A stretch of 64,000 nt of DNA from the NCBI GenBank assembly GCA_963682025.1, contig OY821517.1, positions 108,304,972 to 108,368,971 on the forward strand. The letters run 5' to 3'. Positions within the stretch are counted from its first letter, which is position 1. Each line of letters opens with the position of its first letter. Below, in pieces: positions 32,391 through 44,398 of the stretch. The DNA is from Cordilura impudica. Lineage: Eukaryota > Arthropoda > Insecta > Diptera > Scathophagidae. The position numbers were made by a program, and so were the translations under genes. A model generated the notes under the pieces. That model made no database searches, was not told where the DNA came from, and saw only the letters and a program-made list of their open reading frames with translations.

Positions 32391-34416
32391 TGGCTAAATT
32401 CAGTTATAGTGTTCTATCTGATATATATTTTGAACGGAAAGATGAAAACGACATTATTTTACATATAATGAATAATCCATTCTGCAAAATATGCGACAAA
32501 CAAGAAATTAAAATTCTAACTTAAAAATAAAAAACTTTTTAAATACTTTAAGAAAACGTTACCATCAATGTTCCACAAACAAGAAATTGTTTTACTCACG
32601 CAACCAAGAATGGCTAAGAAATAAACTTATCAGCCATCAGTAACTACCACGGAAACTGGAAAAGGTGGTCGACCAGCAAAGCCAATTGATAATTGTAGTG
32701 AAAGATCACGAAGACGCAAGCTTAAACATATCAATGAAGAAGTTTCTTGTAGCATCATAAAGGATTCATTTCTGCATCAAATTCAACCATCGAAAACTAA
32801 AAAGGGTAAAATTGCTATCATTGAAAAAATAGTGGAAGCAAGCCCCAGACGCACAAAAAGGATTTTAGAAAGTATGCCGACACCAACTGAAGAAAATAAA
32901 TTTACTCCAGAAGAAGCATTTGCACTATTTTTGGATTTGAAAATGACTAAAAACCAATATACAGAATTGCGGAAGCGAACCAATGAAAAAAATTGTGGCA
33001 TTTTTCCATCATATCGAGATATAGTTTCTGCCAAAAAATATTGCTTACCTTCACCAACTGCTATTAGTGTAACTTCAAGTTCAGCAGAAATAATTTTGCA
33101 GGATCTTCTTGAACACACTGCAGAACGATTATTAAAGACATTTGATGCTGACTATTTAAAGAAGTTTAAAAATTGCAGCATGACTTTAATTTCTAAATGG
33201 GGATGTGATGGGTCCTCTGGCCAGAAACAATACAAACAATGTAATGCGGAAAATTCATCAGATGCCAATTTATTCATGATTTCTTTCGTTCCATTACGTT
33301 TAACAAAAACGTATATTGGTTCAGAGCCGTCAATTAGTAGAGCTGCAGAGATAGATGTATGGAAGAATGAAATTCCCTCGTCAACAAAATTTTGTAGACC
33401 AATAAAGTTTGCTTACAAAAAGGAGACTCAAGATGTCATAGATGAAGAAGTTCGAAAAATAAATGATCAAATTAAAGAACTTCAACCAGTAACATTTAAA
33501 TTTGTTGACCAAGACATTGAAGTAAATTTTAAAATGTGTCTCACAATGATTGATGGAAAAGTTGCACAAGCTTTAACCAAAACAAAGTCATCGTCAAGCT
33601 GCACCATATGCCAAAAAACATCAAGTCAATTGAGCCAACCACCAACACAAGACGATAGTTTTAATGAAGCATATGAATTTGGAATGTCACCTCTTCATGC
33701 TAGAATTCGTTTTATGGAGCATATTCTTAAATTGGGATACGATTTGGAATTTGGCCCGTTAAACGAAACAGTGAGAAACAACAAAGAAAATTTGGAAAAA
33801 AGAAAGCAAAAAAAAAAAAGATATTGAAGAAGAATACCGTGAGATAGGCCTTATAATTGACCAGCCAAAGCAAGGAGAAGGAAATTCTAATGATGGAAAC
33901 ACAGCAAGGAGATTTTTTTCCGATCCACAAACTGCAGCTTCTATAACTGGAGTAAATTATGATTTAATACGACGATTCCAAATCATATTACAAGTTATAG
34001 CATGTGGCAAAAAGATAGATGCAAAAAAATTTGGTTAGTATGCTAATGAGTCAGCAATCCTTTATAACCAAAAATATTCTAGGAGACATATGCCAACCAC
34101 AGTTCACAAAATTTTGTTCCATGGGGAACAAATAATTCAGCACAATATGCTTCCAATTGGAGATCTCTCAGAAGAAGCCCAAGAAAAAAGGAACAAAGAC
34201 TACAGATTCTTTCGCGAGCACAATACAAGAAAAATTTCCAGATATTGTACTAATGAAGATCTTATTAATATTTTGTTGTGCACATCAAACCCATATATGT
34301 CCAGTATTCGACAAAAATGGAAATCAACCTCATTAGAGTTAGATGAAGAAGCTAAACAACTACTGCAAAATGAAAATCAAAGCTATTTGGAAGAAATTTT
34401 TACTAATATTGTTTAA
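32391..34416 (+). pseudogene. RAG1-like transposase of transposon 1
   Basis: A first short frame (32,391-32,529, MAKFSYSVLSDIYFERKDEN) ends in FCKICDK. The main frame is open from about 32,625 to 33,827, without a Met at its start. It has GGRPAKPIDNCSERSRRRKL, then SKWGCDGSSGQ (Asp at about 33,207, in the place of RAG1 D600), LTMIDGK, a zinc-type CTICQ, and PLHARIRFMEH (the LHCDIGN region of RAG1, but without its Asp). After a frameshift in the A-run at 33,811-33,821 it continues with GNTARRFF, a stop at 34,036, VHKILFHG, and GDLSEEAQEKRNKDYRFFR with the Glu matching RAG1 E962. It ends at 34,416. A DDE-type cut-and-paste role is known for RAG1/Transib. This copy is dead. Confidence 0.85.
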
Positions 34417-34986
34417 TTAATACTAGTTTAAAGATTATAATTTGTTTCTAATTTTAGTATAAATTTTTATTAATACATTTAAATAAAATATATGTGCACT
34501 TTAAATCAATAGTAAAAGTTTACTTAAAATTTTATCGATGTTGTGTTCTGTATATAATATATCCAAATGGTATTGATATTGTTGGGCATTTCAGTGTTAT
34601 TTTTCAGTTTAATCCTCACAAGAATTAGCTTTCTTCCAAAAAAAACCAACCTTTGGCCCCTGTGAATATTGAGACTAAATAAATGTCAGGGGCCAAATGT
34701 TGGCATTTTCTGACCAAAATTAAGTTTAGGAATAATAAATAAGTATTGATTGTAAAATACGATTGAAGAAAATAAGAAATTATAAAAAAAGTACCTATTT
34801 AAAATGTCAAAATATTCAACTTTTACATGGAAACTCAACAAAAAATTAAAATGCATTTTTAACTCCAAATTACTTACGTTCCTATCAGTCGATTTTTATG
34901 TTTGAACACGCAAATTGAAGCTTAAAGTCCCTCCTATTGAAAAAAACAAATTGCGTAAAAAAATACCAATCCGGTCAAAAATTATA

Positions 34987-35023
34987 GAGTTTTGACCGCT
35001 ATCTCGCGAAATTGACCACTGTG
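34987..35023. repeat. Right terminal inverted repeat, RSS-like
   Basis: Read inward: the perfect heptamer CACAGTG, a 23-base spacer with GAGATAGCGG, then AAAACTC. Outside lies the duplication CGCCG. Confidence 0.9.
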
Positions 35024-35028
35024 CGCCG

Positions 35029-35425
35029 CCTCACTTGGAAAATACATATAGACTCAAAACTTACCCAAATAAAGTTTAAAGTTATGCCGTAAGCCATGTA
35101 AGGGAAGAACTCAAGACTTGGCTTAGATTATAAATTGCTGCTTTAGAACTATATTATAGAACCCTTATGGTGCTATGATATTCAGATATGTAGTATTACC
35201 TACAATGATTACAAGTGTATGTCAGAAATTCTATCATTCATGACAATTCATTAAATGTTCCTTTGATTAAAGATGAAGTTAGTAGACACATTGTTAGACA
35301 TTTGAAGTTATAAGATACAATCTCTAAACTCGCCCTAACGTAATTGCCCCGAATGTACTCAATAACCGTGGTCATCTACACCCTAGAAGGTTGGACACAG
35401 CCGATCTGACATGCTGATGGGCACG
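35029..35425 (+). pseudogene. Jockey-type LINE ORF2, 3' portion
   Basis: Continues the split LINE with LTWKIHIDSKLTQIKFKV, SRLGLDYKLLL, NYIIEPLWCYDIQI and, in shifted frames, PLIKDEVSRHIVRHLKL. These are the conserved blocks between the RT and the C-terminal end of Jockey ORF2. Several stops and shifts are present. A short 3' region to about 35,520 probably belongs to it. Confidence 0.7.
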
Positions 35426-36467
35426 AAGGATGGTTTTGAAAACAGTTTCTTTATATATATAAGAAAATGTTGTTGTCTGGCACTGGCTGGACTTTATAAT
35501 CGGAATAAATTTTTAGATTTTAATAATCCTTGCTAGTTCGCATACAAATAAGTGAGGATTCAGTATAAAAAATAACGTGAAAAAACCCAATATTGATTAT
35601 GACTTGTCCTTATATAAATTTTTTATTTTTTTTATATAAATTCTTTAATTAAATTAATTTTCTATTGATAATTTTTTAATTTCTCGATATAGATTTGTAA
35701 CTCCAAGTAGTATTTTGGATTACCTGGATTTCTGTTTGATATTATCTAGTTTTTTAATTGAACTTTTATTATAACAGCTTTACATATGTACATCTTTCGA
35801 AGCTCTTCAATATTATGACAATATGATTATTTTACAACGATCTAACCTTTTTTTCAGGGTGAGTAAGTAATGTTTACCAGAAGCACTCCACAAGGTGGCA
35901 GCCTATACGAAATATAGAAGTGTGGTCAAAAAGCGAGTTGTGTATTTTATATTTGTAAAGCAAAATAAAGCAGGAAACCAAATATTATCTTCTGTTTATA
36001 TACAACAGTTGATCACCTGATTTTAGCCTAAGGAGCAATAGCATGCTCAACAAGATTTAATAATTATCCTCTGTAGGAATTATATGTACCGCATGCAGAG
36101 CTTTATACAATCCTTAATATTCTCCCTCTGGACATATACTTACGTACAACTACAGCATAAATATCTTTCGATTAAAGAAATGCAGAATACTACCCTTACA
36201 TGTGAGGACATTTTATCATTTTATCAAAACTTTATTTCGAGAGAAGGTACAAAACACCTATACCATCCAGAGAAGAGTGATAACTGGGCAGTGTCGAAGA
36301 TAACAAGATTGTCTTCATCTACATGTAAGTTTCGAAAATTTTAACCAGGGTTGTGGAGTCATCAAATAAAAGTTCCAACTGTAACTCCATCCGCTGAAAT
36401 TTGTAAGGTACGACTCCAATACCTACTACAAATCTGACTCCGATTCTAAATGTATGTATATATACAT
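35426..36467. other. No gene recognised
   Basis: AT-rich spacer. The one open frame of note (36,084-36,344, 86 residues) resembles no protein I know and is probably chance. Confidence 0.4.
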
Positions 36468-37205
36468 TAGGGTGGCCCTTCATTACATGGAGGGGAAAAA
36501 AGTGTTCGAATTTAAAGTCTCACCCCCTAGAAATATGCAAACAGCAAAAAAAATACGGAGAAATACAAAGTTTTGAGTCACTCAAAAAAAATTTAGAGGT
36601 GCTTCAACGCGACTGAAAATATCAAGTGTGTTTATTTGGGGAAAATATGACTTTTTTCAGACTTTACAAAACTTTCGTTGTATAGTTTAATTTTTTTGAA
36701 AAGATGTTATGTAAATCGATACCAGTACTAAAATATATTTTCAAAACGCTATATGATTTCAAAATCTAGTAAAAAGTCGCCAAGAAATAACAACTGCCCC
36801 AGAACAATTTTGTGTCAAAAAACTCTAGTTCATAAAATGTGATGACCATTTCTTCAACTTTAACAGATTGATTAAAGCCATATTTTTTCGTGGTCTCTCA
36901 GTACTCAGATCTGAAGTATTGTTTTATTAACATGTTGCTAACCTATTGCGAAATGAGTCCAAAGATGGAAAATTTTTTTGATAAAAATTTTAAAACTCCT
37001 TTTTTAAATTTTAAAAAATTTTCTTAAACAATACTTAAAAAAATAGATCTGGCACTTTAAAGTTTTGTTATATGTAAGTTATGGATTAATTGTGTGAATT
37101 TTTAAGTAAATTTCTCTGTCAGAATTTTTTTCAAAAATAATTTTTTTTTGCAGATTTCGAGAAAAATTAATTTTTTGCAAAATATTCAGTAAATGTACTC
37201 TAAAA
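36468..37205 (+). repeat. Dispersed repeat, copy 1 (pairs with 57.92-58.56 kb)
   Basis: Starts TTAGGGTGGCCC and shares with 57,917-58,560 an ordered series of blocks: AAAATATGACTTTTTTC, GTATAGTTTAATTTTTT, CGCCAAGAAATA, TGCCCCAGA, TTAACCTATTGCG-like, AATCTGGCACTTT and AATATTCAGTAAATGTA. The second copy runs on into sequence similar to the 3' region of transposon 1, so this may be the 5' part of a non-autonomous RAG1/Transib relative. It carries no coding frame. Confidence 0.5.
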
Positions 37206-37540
37206 GAATAGCTCTGCTTTTGTGTTTAAAAATGGGGTGGCCCAAATAATATCTGGCTTTGTTTGAGCTCTCAAGTCAGATCTGATGATTCTTAGTGTAG
37301 CAGGAAATTTTCTACGGACACTTGTTTCGGTGGTAATCCCGCGTTGATCTGAACGGTGCTATGGATAATCTCATTGCTTTCAAAATCGTCATATGTATAT
37401 AGAGTTTTTTTTTATTTTTTTTTTTAATAAAAATTATATAGAATTTTTTTTTTATAGAATTTTTTTTTTATTTATTTTAATAAAAATTAAAAAAAAATGT
37501 ATATATTAGTTTTTATGTATTGTCGATCTTGTGTTGTAAT

Positions 37541-37994
37541 AATAATTAGTTATTTATAGTTCGGTTCGAGATCATGTATACATTTTCTAATACTAGAAAA
37601 GATAATACTTTTATGCAATGTAAGAGAAAACAAAAAGAGCTTTTTTCACATTACGAGATTTGTAATTGATCAAAGCGATGTTAATGTAGAGAAAGCTATA
37701 AATTGGAAAAAACTCTGCTTGTTCGTTCTAACTCTCGTATGAAAAGAAAGAAAAAACATTTCTCATGTTCTTTTCTTTCTAATGTTGAGTTAAATAGTTG
37801 ATTAAGCATGAGTTGATGCAATAGGCAGAAGGATGCTGAAGATGAACAAGTCGCTTTGTTCGAAAGTAGCTACTCCATCTAGCGCTGTCTTCAATTTTTT
37901 CCAAATTTCTCTTACATTGCATAAAAGTATTATCTTTTCTAGTATTAGAAAATGTATACATGATCTCGAACCGAACTATAAATAACTAATTATT
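37541..37994. repeat. Foldback/MITE-like element with 89-bp arms
   Basis: Arms 37,541-37,629 and 37,906-37,994 are near-perfect inverse copies (AATAATTAGTTATTTATAG... to ...AATGTAAGAGAAA) around a 276-bp centre. The centre has no coding frame. An ~16-bp block AAAAATGTATATATTA occurs shortly outside both arms. Compact size and long arms fit a non-autonomous DNA transposon; the family is unknown. Confidence 0.7.
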
Positions 37995-40476
37995 AAAAAT
38001 GTATATATATTAAATATTTGGAGTTCAAATAAATTATTAGTGTGCTTACAGGTACCCACATGAAACCTAAACTCCACCTTGGCTTTCAGCTTTCAATGTA
38101 ATACTTTTTTAACTAAATTTTGAGCTAAAACACCAGACCTATAATATATAATAAGAGTTATAAGATTTTATATCACGAACAGGTCAATTCCAATTGTTTG
38201 CTGAATATTGTTCAAATTCAATTTAATAAACCACATACCTTAAATAAACCACAATCATTTATTTTTAACTTCTTCAATAACCGTTTATGAGTTCTGCTAA
38301 TGCAATTTAGACTCTTGTCCCCAAAAATAAATAAAATTCCACAATAATTTAAATTTTAAAACATTGTTTTATTATTAAATTTAAGTACTTGAATGAACTT
38401 ACTCTCACAAAATAATCTATAATGTTCTTATTAATAGTGATCTGTACAATATTACGGCGAAAATTTCGAAGATATTTTTTTTGCAAATATTATTGTTTGT
38501 ATTTTTCGTGTACGTGCAATAACGAAAAATTTTGGAATTAGAGGTGCGAGTTTTTTTTTAGCGATTCCCACCCCGGTACAAACACCGCGTTCGACTCCAC
38601 AACTGCTACTCCGACTCAACAGCCCTGATTTTAACATTTGCTGAAATACTGCATAGCTTTCTAATCCAAAATATATCGTATTAATGGAACCGAATGCTTT
38701 GCAATATCTCGGATATACCCACGAATTGGGATAAATTTATTCACTGATACTCGTGCTCACATAGCGTCTTTTGGATCATTATAAACAAAACATAAAGACG
38801 TAGTTGAGTGAAATAAAAAACTTAAACTAACTCTCGTAGAACATCATTAATTTTAGCCGGGTTCTAGGTCACCAAATTCTAATGAGCTTTCGAAAAAATG
38901 TGCGGGAGCATGGCCGAAATTGAGCAGCAGGATTTTAAATGACGAGAAAGAATCATAACCAGTATTCGCCTACTCAATGAATGTCCAGCTTCCGAACAAA
39001 AATGACTTCTACACACATAAGGACGACTTTCGATAATCTAGGATGCCTTGCAAAAGGGAAGCCAATTGATTTCTAAAAAGTCATCAAATCGAGCAAATGG
39101 TTGGAAGTTATTTAATATTTGTGGGATATAGAGAACACTATAACGGACCTTTTTGACCACCGAGTGTTCCCGGTGAGCTATCCTTACCACGTAGTTCGAT
39201 GAATGGAACAGAAGTCTAGATCTGCTAGTATAAGTTTGGGGTATTAACCCCTTTTTATAGGGTGTCTCATATTCAGTTCTTACCATAAATATTGTTAATA
39301 TACATTCATTAAAAAAATACTGATGAAAAGGAATGGGAACACAAGGAAGTAAACTCGTGCGGCAAAATAATGTAGGTTGCCTTTCTTTCACTACATGTTA
39401 TAATAAACAAACTTTTGAGGAAAGTTTATTTCACTACTAACTATTTATGGAAACAAACACCAGAAAAAAAGAAGAAACAGCAACAACAAAAAGCCCAAGT
39501 GAAAAGGCATTAAGTAGTGTATAATCAAGTAATGCAAAGTGTGGCCCACAAAATACAAGGTAGATATCTTTTGGTATAGTGTGGTAAACTGACACAAAAA
39601 TGATGTCTAAAAACTTATAGTGGAGAATGAGAAAAAAATAAAATAAACCAGGAAAACCAAAAAGACAAACTACTAAAATTGTTCATACAAAAAAAAAAAA
39701 AAGTGTGGACATAATCAGTTGTAAGTTGTACACACAACGACTACTACACGCTTAGTTAGTTATGTAGATACAAGATACTTTCGTGCATTGACACGGTATT
39801 ATAGAGGTCGCTTTTACTTCTGTTTACTCCGGCATATCAGTGGCATCATTATCTTCCATGTGGCTGATGTTGTTTGCTGCTGTTGGTATTTTTTTTTTCT
39901 TTAACCTCATAATGGATAATGTAGATTCTTTATCAAAACATGAACTCGCAAAAATTTGTATGTTTTTATTAAGATCTCCGGAAAAAAATAAACTTTAAAC
40001 GAAAAAAAGTTTTATTTTTGAAAGTGTAGTCGAGCAGAAAGCAAATATATTCTCGAACTTTCTCTTTTTGTGTTGCTTTTTTTTTACCATGTTTTACGTA
40101 CTGTTACAAAAATGTTTGTTCAAAGGTAGCTTGTAAAAATAACTTCCTTTTTTTTAAGAAAATGTGGCTCATGAACATACATAAATGAACGAATATGATA
40201 TTTTGCTTCATTAATTGGAAATAAGGTAACCAGATTATTTACTTTTGCTTAATAAAATGCATTATTTTACTGTTACTTTTATTTAATAACTTGTTGGCTT
40301 ATCTTACAAAAAGTTATACTATGACAGAATCATAAATTATGAGCTATCTCCGAAATAGATAGGTGATATAAAAGATCAAAAGTTACTTCTATATTCCCTT
40401 CTAAAGACTTCCACATTTAAATAGTAACAAATAATTATAACGTTGATCCGCTTATCTGAATCTTTATTTTATATAT
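37995..40476. other. No gene recognised
   Basis: About 2.5 kb of AT-rich sequence. Open frames such as 39,038-39,391 (minus) match nothing that I know. No repeats or RNA genes are evident. Confidence 0.4.
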
Positions 40477-40935
40477 GGGGGGTTTCATGTCAAGTGCACA
40501 AACTTTTGAAACCGATGTCTTCCGATCGGGATGAAATTTGCACCAAGGTTAGTCCTATTGGATAGTAGTTTAGACACAATTTTTCAATAAGATCGGTCCA
40601 AATCTCTCTGAGTTAGAGGGGATCAAAATTTGACATTTTGGCCAAACAGGTGTTTCTTCTCATCCATGTAACTTATTACCTATTGTTATCAGAAAATTTT
40701 CTCCCAAATAGTTTAAATAGATATTTCTTCAATATTTCGGAAAAAAATACTTAAAAAAAAAAAAAAAATTTTAACTTTTTTGTTGCTAAATTAAAGCATT
40801 TTTTGCCTTTTTTTCAAAAAGGGCATTTTTCACAAATGCACTATTTTGAATTTTTTCCTATTTGTGTGTAAAACCTTACAAATAAAACTTATACTGAGAA
40901 ACTAGACAAATTAACCTTTCCGAAGGTATGTAACA
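40477..40935. repeat. Left long terminal inverted repeat
   Basis: About 459 bases, inverse of the right end over almost its whole length. It includes GGACCAATCTTATTGAAAAA-type, GGGGATCAAAATTTGAC and CCTTTCCGAAGGTAT blocks. Confidence 0.8.
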
Positions 40936-41050
40936 TAACTTCATAACATAACAGAAGAGAATAGTTATCTGTAACCTGAAACAGTTATTTGCAACATTTC
41001 AATCTGGCTTCACGAAATTAACCCAAATTTACCATGAAAATGTTAAACTG

Positions 41051-42182
41051 ATGTGGAGGGAAATCAACTTAAAGTATTTAACAGATGATTCGGCAGAAGA
41101 TATACACGATTACCGCGATTGCCTTAAATTGGCTATGTGTCCTAATGCAACAACTTCTTGCCACTTAGGTGAATGTACCAATTGCCAGAAAAACACATTC
41201 ATCAAAGAAAATTTAATCAACTCTTTAGATGGAGAATATATAGAGGAAGTCAAATTTGATCCTTGGATTCAGACTGACAGATGCACATTGAAAACAATAA
41301 TTTTAAATGTGGATGATTTTGTGGAAGAAATGTATACAGGATTGCTAAACTTGAGAAAACATTACTTTTTAGTCAAAGAGCAATGGTCATTCTTCAAGGA
41401 TTTGAAGATACAATTGAAGTCTGGTGAATTCGTTATTTCATATGATTTCGCAGAAAACTATAAATATGTTCATCAGGATGCCATACAAGCATTCCACTTC
41501 AATAACGACCAAGCAACTATATTCACAGTAGTTATTTACTACATGAAAGGTGAAAAACTGGAACACAAAATTATGTCAATCATATCCTACGATTTAAAAC
41601 AGTTTATGAGTACCAGAAGAGAATACTAAAATTTCTAAAATCTAAATTTACAGTAAGGAAGGTATACTACGTTTCGGACGGAGCCCGTCAACATTTTAAA
41701 AACAAAAGTAGCTTGGCAAATCTTATGGCCCATGATAAAGATTTTGGAATGCCAGCTGAGTGACATTTTCATCCTACTGCTCATGGTAAAGGAGCATGTG
41801 ATGGTATTGGAGCAAACCTTAAAAGAAATGCAACGAAGTATAGCCTCCAGTGCTCTCATCAAGATCGCGTCTTAGATGCGACTGCTTTATTCCATTGGGC
41901 AAAGAATTATTGTAAAGAAACTAAAATAGTTTTTAGTAGCAAAGAGGATCATCAGGAAACATTGAAACCACTGAAGAGCAGATTCGATGCTGCGGTAACA
42001 ATCGATGGCACCGCTCAAACCATGCTTTTATACCGCTTGTAGATAGAAGACCCAAGTTGAAAAAGTTTTCTGCCTCTATTCAATGCGATTTCTTTCCAAA
42101 GACAACAAATAAACCAGCAGCGAAATCAACAGCTGAACCCAGTAACGCCAAGAAAGGATTGACAAAAAAACGCAGTAAATAA
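41051..42182 (+). pseudogene. Transposase-like protein of the long-TIR element
   Basis: The first frame, 41,051-41,629 (192 residues), opens with MWREINLKYLTDDSAEDIHD. It has a Cys cluster (HLGECTNC), then GEFVISYDFAENYKYVHQDA, IQAFHFNNDQ and VVIYYMKGEKLEHKIMSIIS. After a frameshift near 41,600 it continues with YQKRILKFLKSKFTVRKVYY, VSDGARQHFKNKSSLANLMA, DFGMPAE, a TGA in place of Trp (41,759-41,761), HFHPTAHGKGACDGIGANLK and HWAKNYC. After another shift near 42,015 it ends in a lysine-rich tail. The Asp in SYDFAENY, the Asp in VSDGA and the HGKGACDG block look like a DDE-type nuclease core. I know the same block order from many insect and cnidarian uncharacterized proteins; the enzymatic role is inferred. 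Confidence 0.65.
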
Positions 42183-42489
42183 AGGCGACAAAAAAGCTGG
42201 ATGAAAGACTGGGTATTTAAAAATTTACAAGACTTAAATACTTCATCAGCTACAATAAATTAAGTATAAAAATAGTTATGATATAAATGGATCTAATGCA
42301 ATTAAGATTAAATTTTAATAAATTATTTATCTTTTTATTTTAAATATTATTATTATACATTAATTTAATTATTATTAAAAATAAATAAAAAAATAATAAT
42401 TTTTCAACATTTCTATAGAAAAAGGCCATTTTTTTCCTGAGGTTAACATATTCTGGGTATTACAGTATCGAGGATATAAAATTTTAGTT

Positions 42490-43078
42490 AGGTATGTTAT
42501 ATACCTTCGGAAAGGGTAATTTGTCTAGTTTCTCAGTATAAGTTTTATTTGTAAGGTTTTACACACAAATAGGAAAAAATTCAAAATTGTGCATTTGTGA
42601 AAAATTGAAAAACCGTTGTCTTGAGTTACAAAACATTTATTTTGATAGATATTCCACTAAGCGACCAAAAAGCTCTTAAAGGAAAAATCCTAAGCTTTCT
42701 TATGAAAAAAAAAAAAAAAAAAAAAATGCACTTTTTGAAAAAAGGCAAAAAATGCTTTAATTTAGCAAAAAAAAAGTCTAAAAAATTTTTTTTTTTTTTT
42801 TTAAGTATTTTTTTCCGAAATATTGAGGAAATATCTATCTAAACTATTTGGGAGAAAATTTTCTGAGAACAATAGGCAATAAGTTACATGGATGAGAAGA
42901 AACAACTTTTTGGCCAAAATGTCAAATTTTGATCCCCTCTAACTCAGAGAGATTTGGACCGATCTTATTGAAAAATTGTGTCTAAACTACTATCCAATAG
43001 GACTAACCTTGGTGCAAATTTCATCCCGATCGGAAGACATCGGTTTCAAAAGTTGGTGCACTTGACATGAAATCCCCC
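42490..43078. repeat. Right long terminal inverted repeat
   Basis: Inverse of the left repeat, with about 110 extra bases around 42,610-42,700 and long A and T runs. The open frame seen here (poly-Lys/Phe) is an artefact of those runs. Confidence 0.8.
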
Positions 43079-43177
43079 ATATATTTAACATAATTAAGGG
43101 TTAGTAAATATTTTAAGCATTCGTTTAAATACTCATTTCAAAATGTTTCTAGTTAGCAAAATTTACCAAAAAAAAAA

Positions 43178-43970
43178 CGGTCTAGGTCGACTATACGATA
43201 CCATATATCATGCGCTTAGAGACCCTATCTCTTAGGCCAAACTAACTGGACATAGAAAATAAGATAAACCAAATTTGAGTGGGGTTTTTATTAATTTTTT
43301 TGGCTGCAGATATGAAAAAGTTCATATCGGATGCTATATCTATATGGGCACTAGGCCTAAAATTGGACCGATCCTGACCATGTTTGGTAAAGTATCTTGT
43401 ATTTTGCAAAAATATGTATAAACAAAATTTGAAAAGAATCAGTGCAATATTTTTGTTTTTTGATAGATTTAAGTGCAGATCGGGAAGCAGCTCTACATGT
43501 GGCCTATGAGTAAGGGTTGCTCCATAGGTATAATTTTTGGACTACTTATTAATGACAAATGCATACAAACCCAATTTGAGTAAGATCTATATGATAATTT
43601 GGATCTTATGGCAATTTATGTTGATTTCATAGGGGTCATTTGTATGGGGACTAGGTCTGAACATGGACCGATTTTCACCAATTTCAACAGCTTTCAGTCA
43701 ATGGCCGATTAAAGCTTATATACTCAATTTCTTCAAAATATACTCATATTTGCGACCTTCAGTTTGATTAAAAGGTTTACATGGACACACAGACGGACAG
43801 ACGGACGGACACACGGACGGACATCGTTAAATCGAATCAGATAGTGATTCTGATAGTGATTCTGATTCGATCGGTATAATAAAAGATGGGTCTAGGTCAC
43901 ATAGTTTTGGTAGTTACAAACAGCAGCACAAAGTCATTATACCCAAACCACGTAGTTGTATAGGGTATAT
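43178..43970 (+). mobile_element. Mini-me/DINE-like repeat, copy E
   Basis: Full length. It has the GGTCTAGGTCGACTATACGATACC opening (partly changed), core blocks, (GGAC)n near 43,795-43,822, a duplicated GATAGTGATTCT block, and the end AACCACGTAGTTGTATAGGGTA. It starts about 100 bases right of the long-TIR element. Confidence 0.75.
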
Positions 43971-44367
43971 ATAATAAATTTGGCCGATGGAACATAAAAA
44001 AAAATTTTTTTTAGGACAGTATTAAGGATTGAAAGAAGGAGAAAGGTATTTTTTTTTTAAGAAAAGGTATTTTTTTTTTAAATAAATTTTTTACAGAGGG
44101 GGGGGGGGGCGGCTAAGAATTTAGGATTTAAGGGAGAAGTAAGGCTTATTTTCATAATGTTTATTGAATACATGAATAATGTGTTGGATGACTTATTTCA
44201 TACGCATGTTATAGCACAGGATTAGAAGTATCTTCAAAAAATTTTTCAATTATATATTTTAATAAATAAGTCCGTAACAGCGAATCTCCGTAGGGGCCGC
44301 GGAAAAAAGTTGTTTTGCGTTGTGTATTAATCTCTGTTTGAAATTAGAGTTAATTTTGTGACCAACG
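43971..44367. other. Spacer with a G-run
   Basis: No gene. Contains an uninterrupted run of twelve or more G near 44,099-44,110, unusual in this AT-rich context, and A/T runs. Confidence 0.5.
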
Positions 44368-44398
44368 CACAGTGGTCGAAATACCTAATATAGCGTCG
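44368..44398. repeat. Left terminal inverted repeat of transposon 2
   Basis: CACAGTG heptamer followed by GTCGAAATACCTAATATAGC. Pairs with 47,166-47,196. Confidence 0.9.

Larger units (their letters stand above)
31229..35023 (+). mobile_element. RAG1/Transib-like transposon 1, complete (3,795 bp)
   Basis: Bounded by terminal inverted repeats with 31 of 37 positions identical. They start CACTGTGG on the left and, read inward, CACAGTGG on the right. Each is flanked by the perfect 5-bp GC-rich duplication CGCCG (31,224-31,228 and 35,024-35,028). The termini match the V(D)J recombination-signal heptamer CACAGTG, and an AAAACTC block starts exactly 23 bases after each heptamer, like the 23-spacer signals of Transib. 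It carries one broken RAG1-like transposase gene and a 168-bp tandem duplication. It sits inside a Jockey ORF. Confidence 0.9.
40477..43078 (+). mobile_element. Unclassified DNA transposon with long terminal inverted repeats
   Basis: It starts GGGGGGTTTCATGTCAAGTG and its other end, read inward, is GGGGGATTTCATGTCAAGTG. The inverted repeats are extremely long (about 40,477-40,935 and 42,490-43,078). The right one holds ~110 bp that the left one lacks. Both ends are flanked by ATATAT, which could be a 6-bp target duplication but is too simple to be sure. Between them is one broken transposase-like gene on the plus strand. I cannot assign a named superfamily. Confidence 0.75.

Noticed and set aside
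36084..36344. 86-residue open frame as a host gene.
   Set aside because: No recognisable domain, no start or splice context, and no similarity to a known family.
42621..42842. 73-residue lysine/phenylalanine-rich open frame.
   Set aside because: It is produced by long A and T runs in the terminal inverted repeat.
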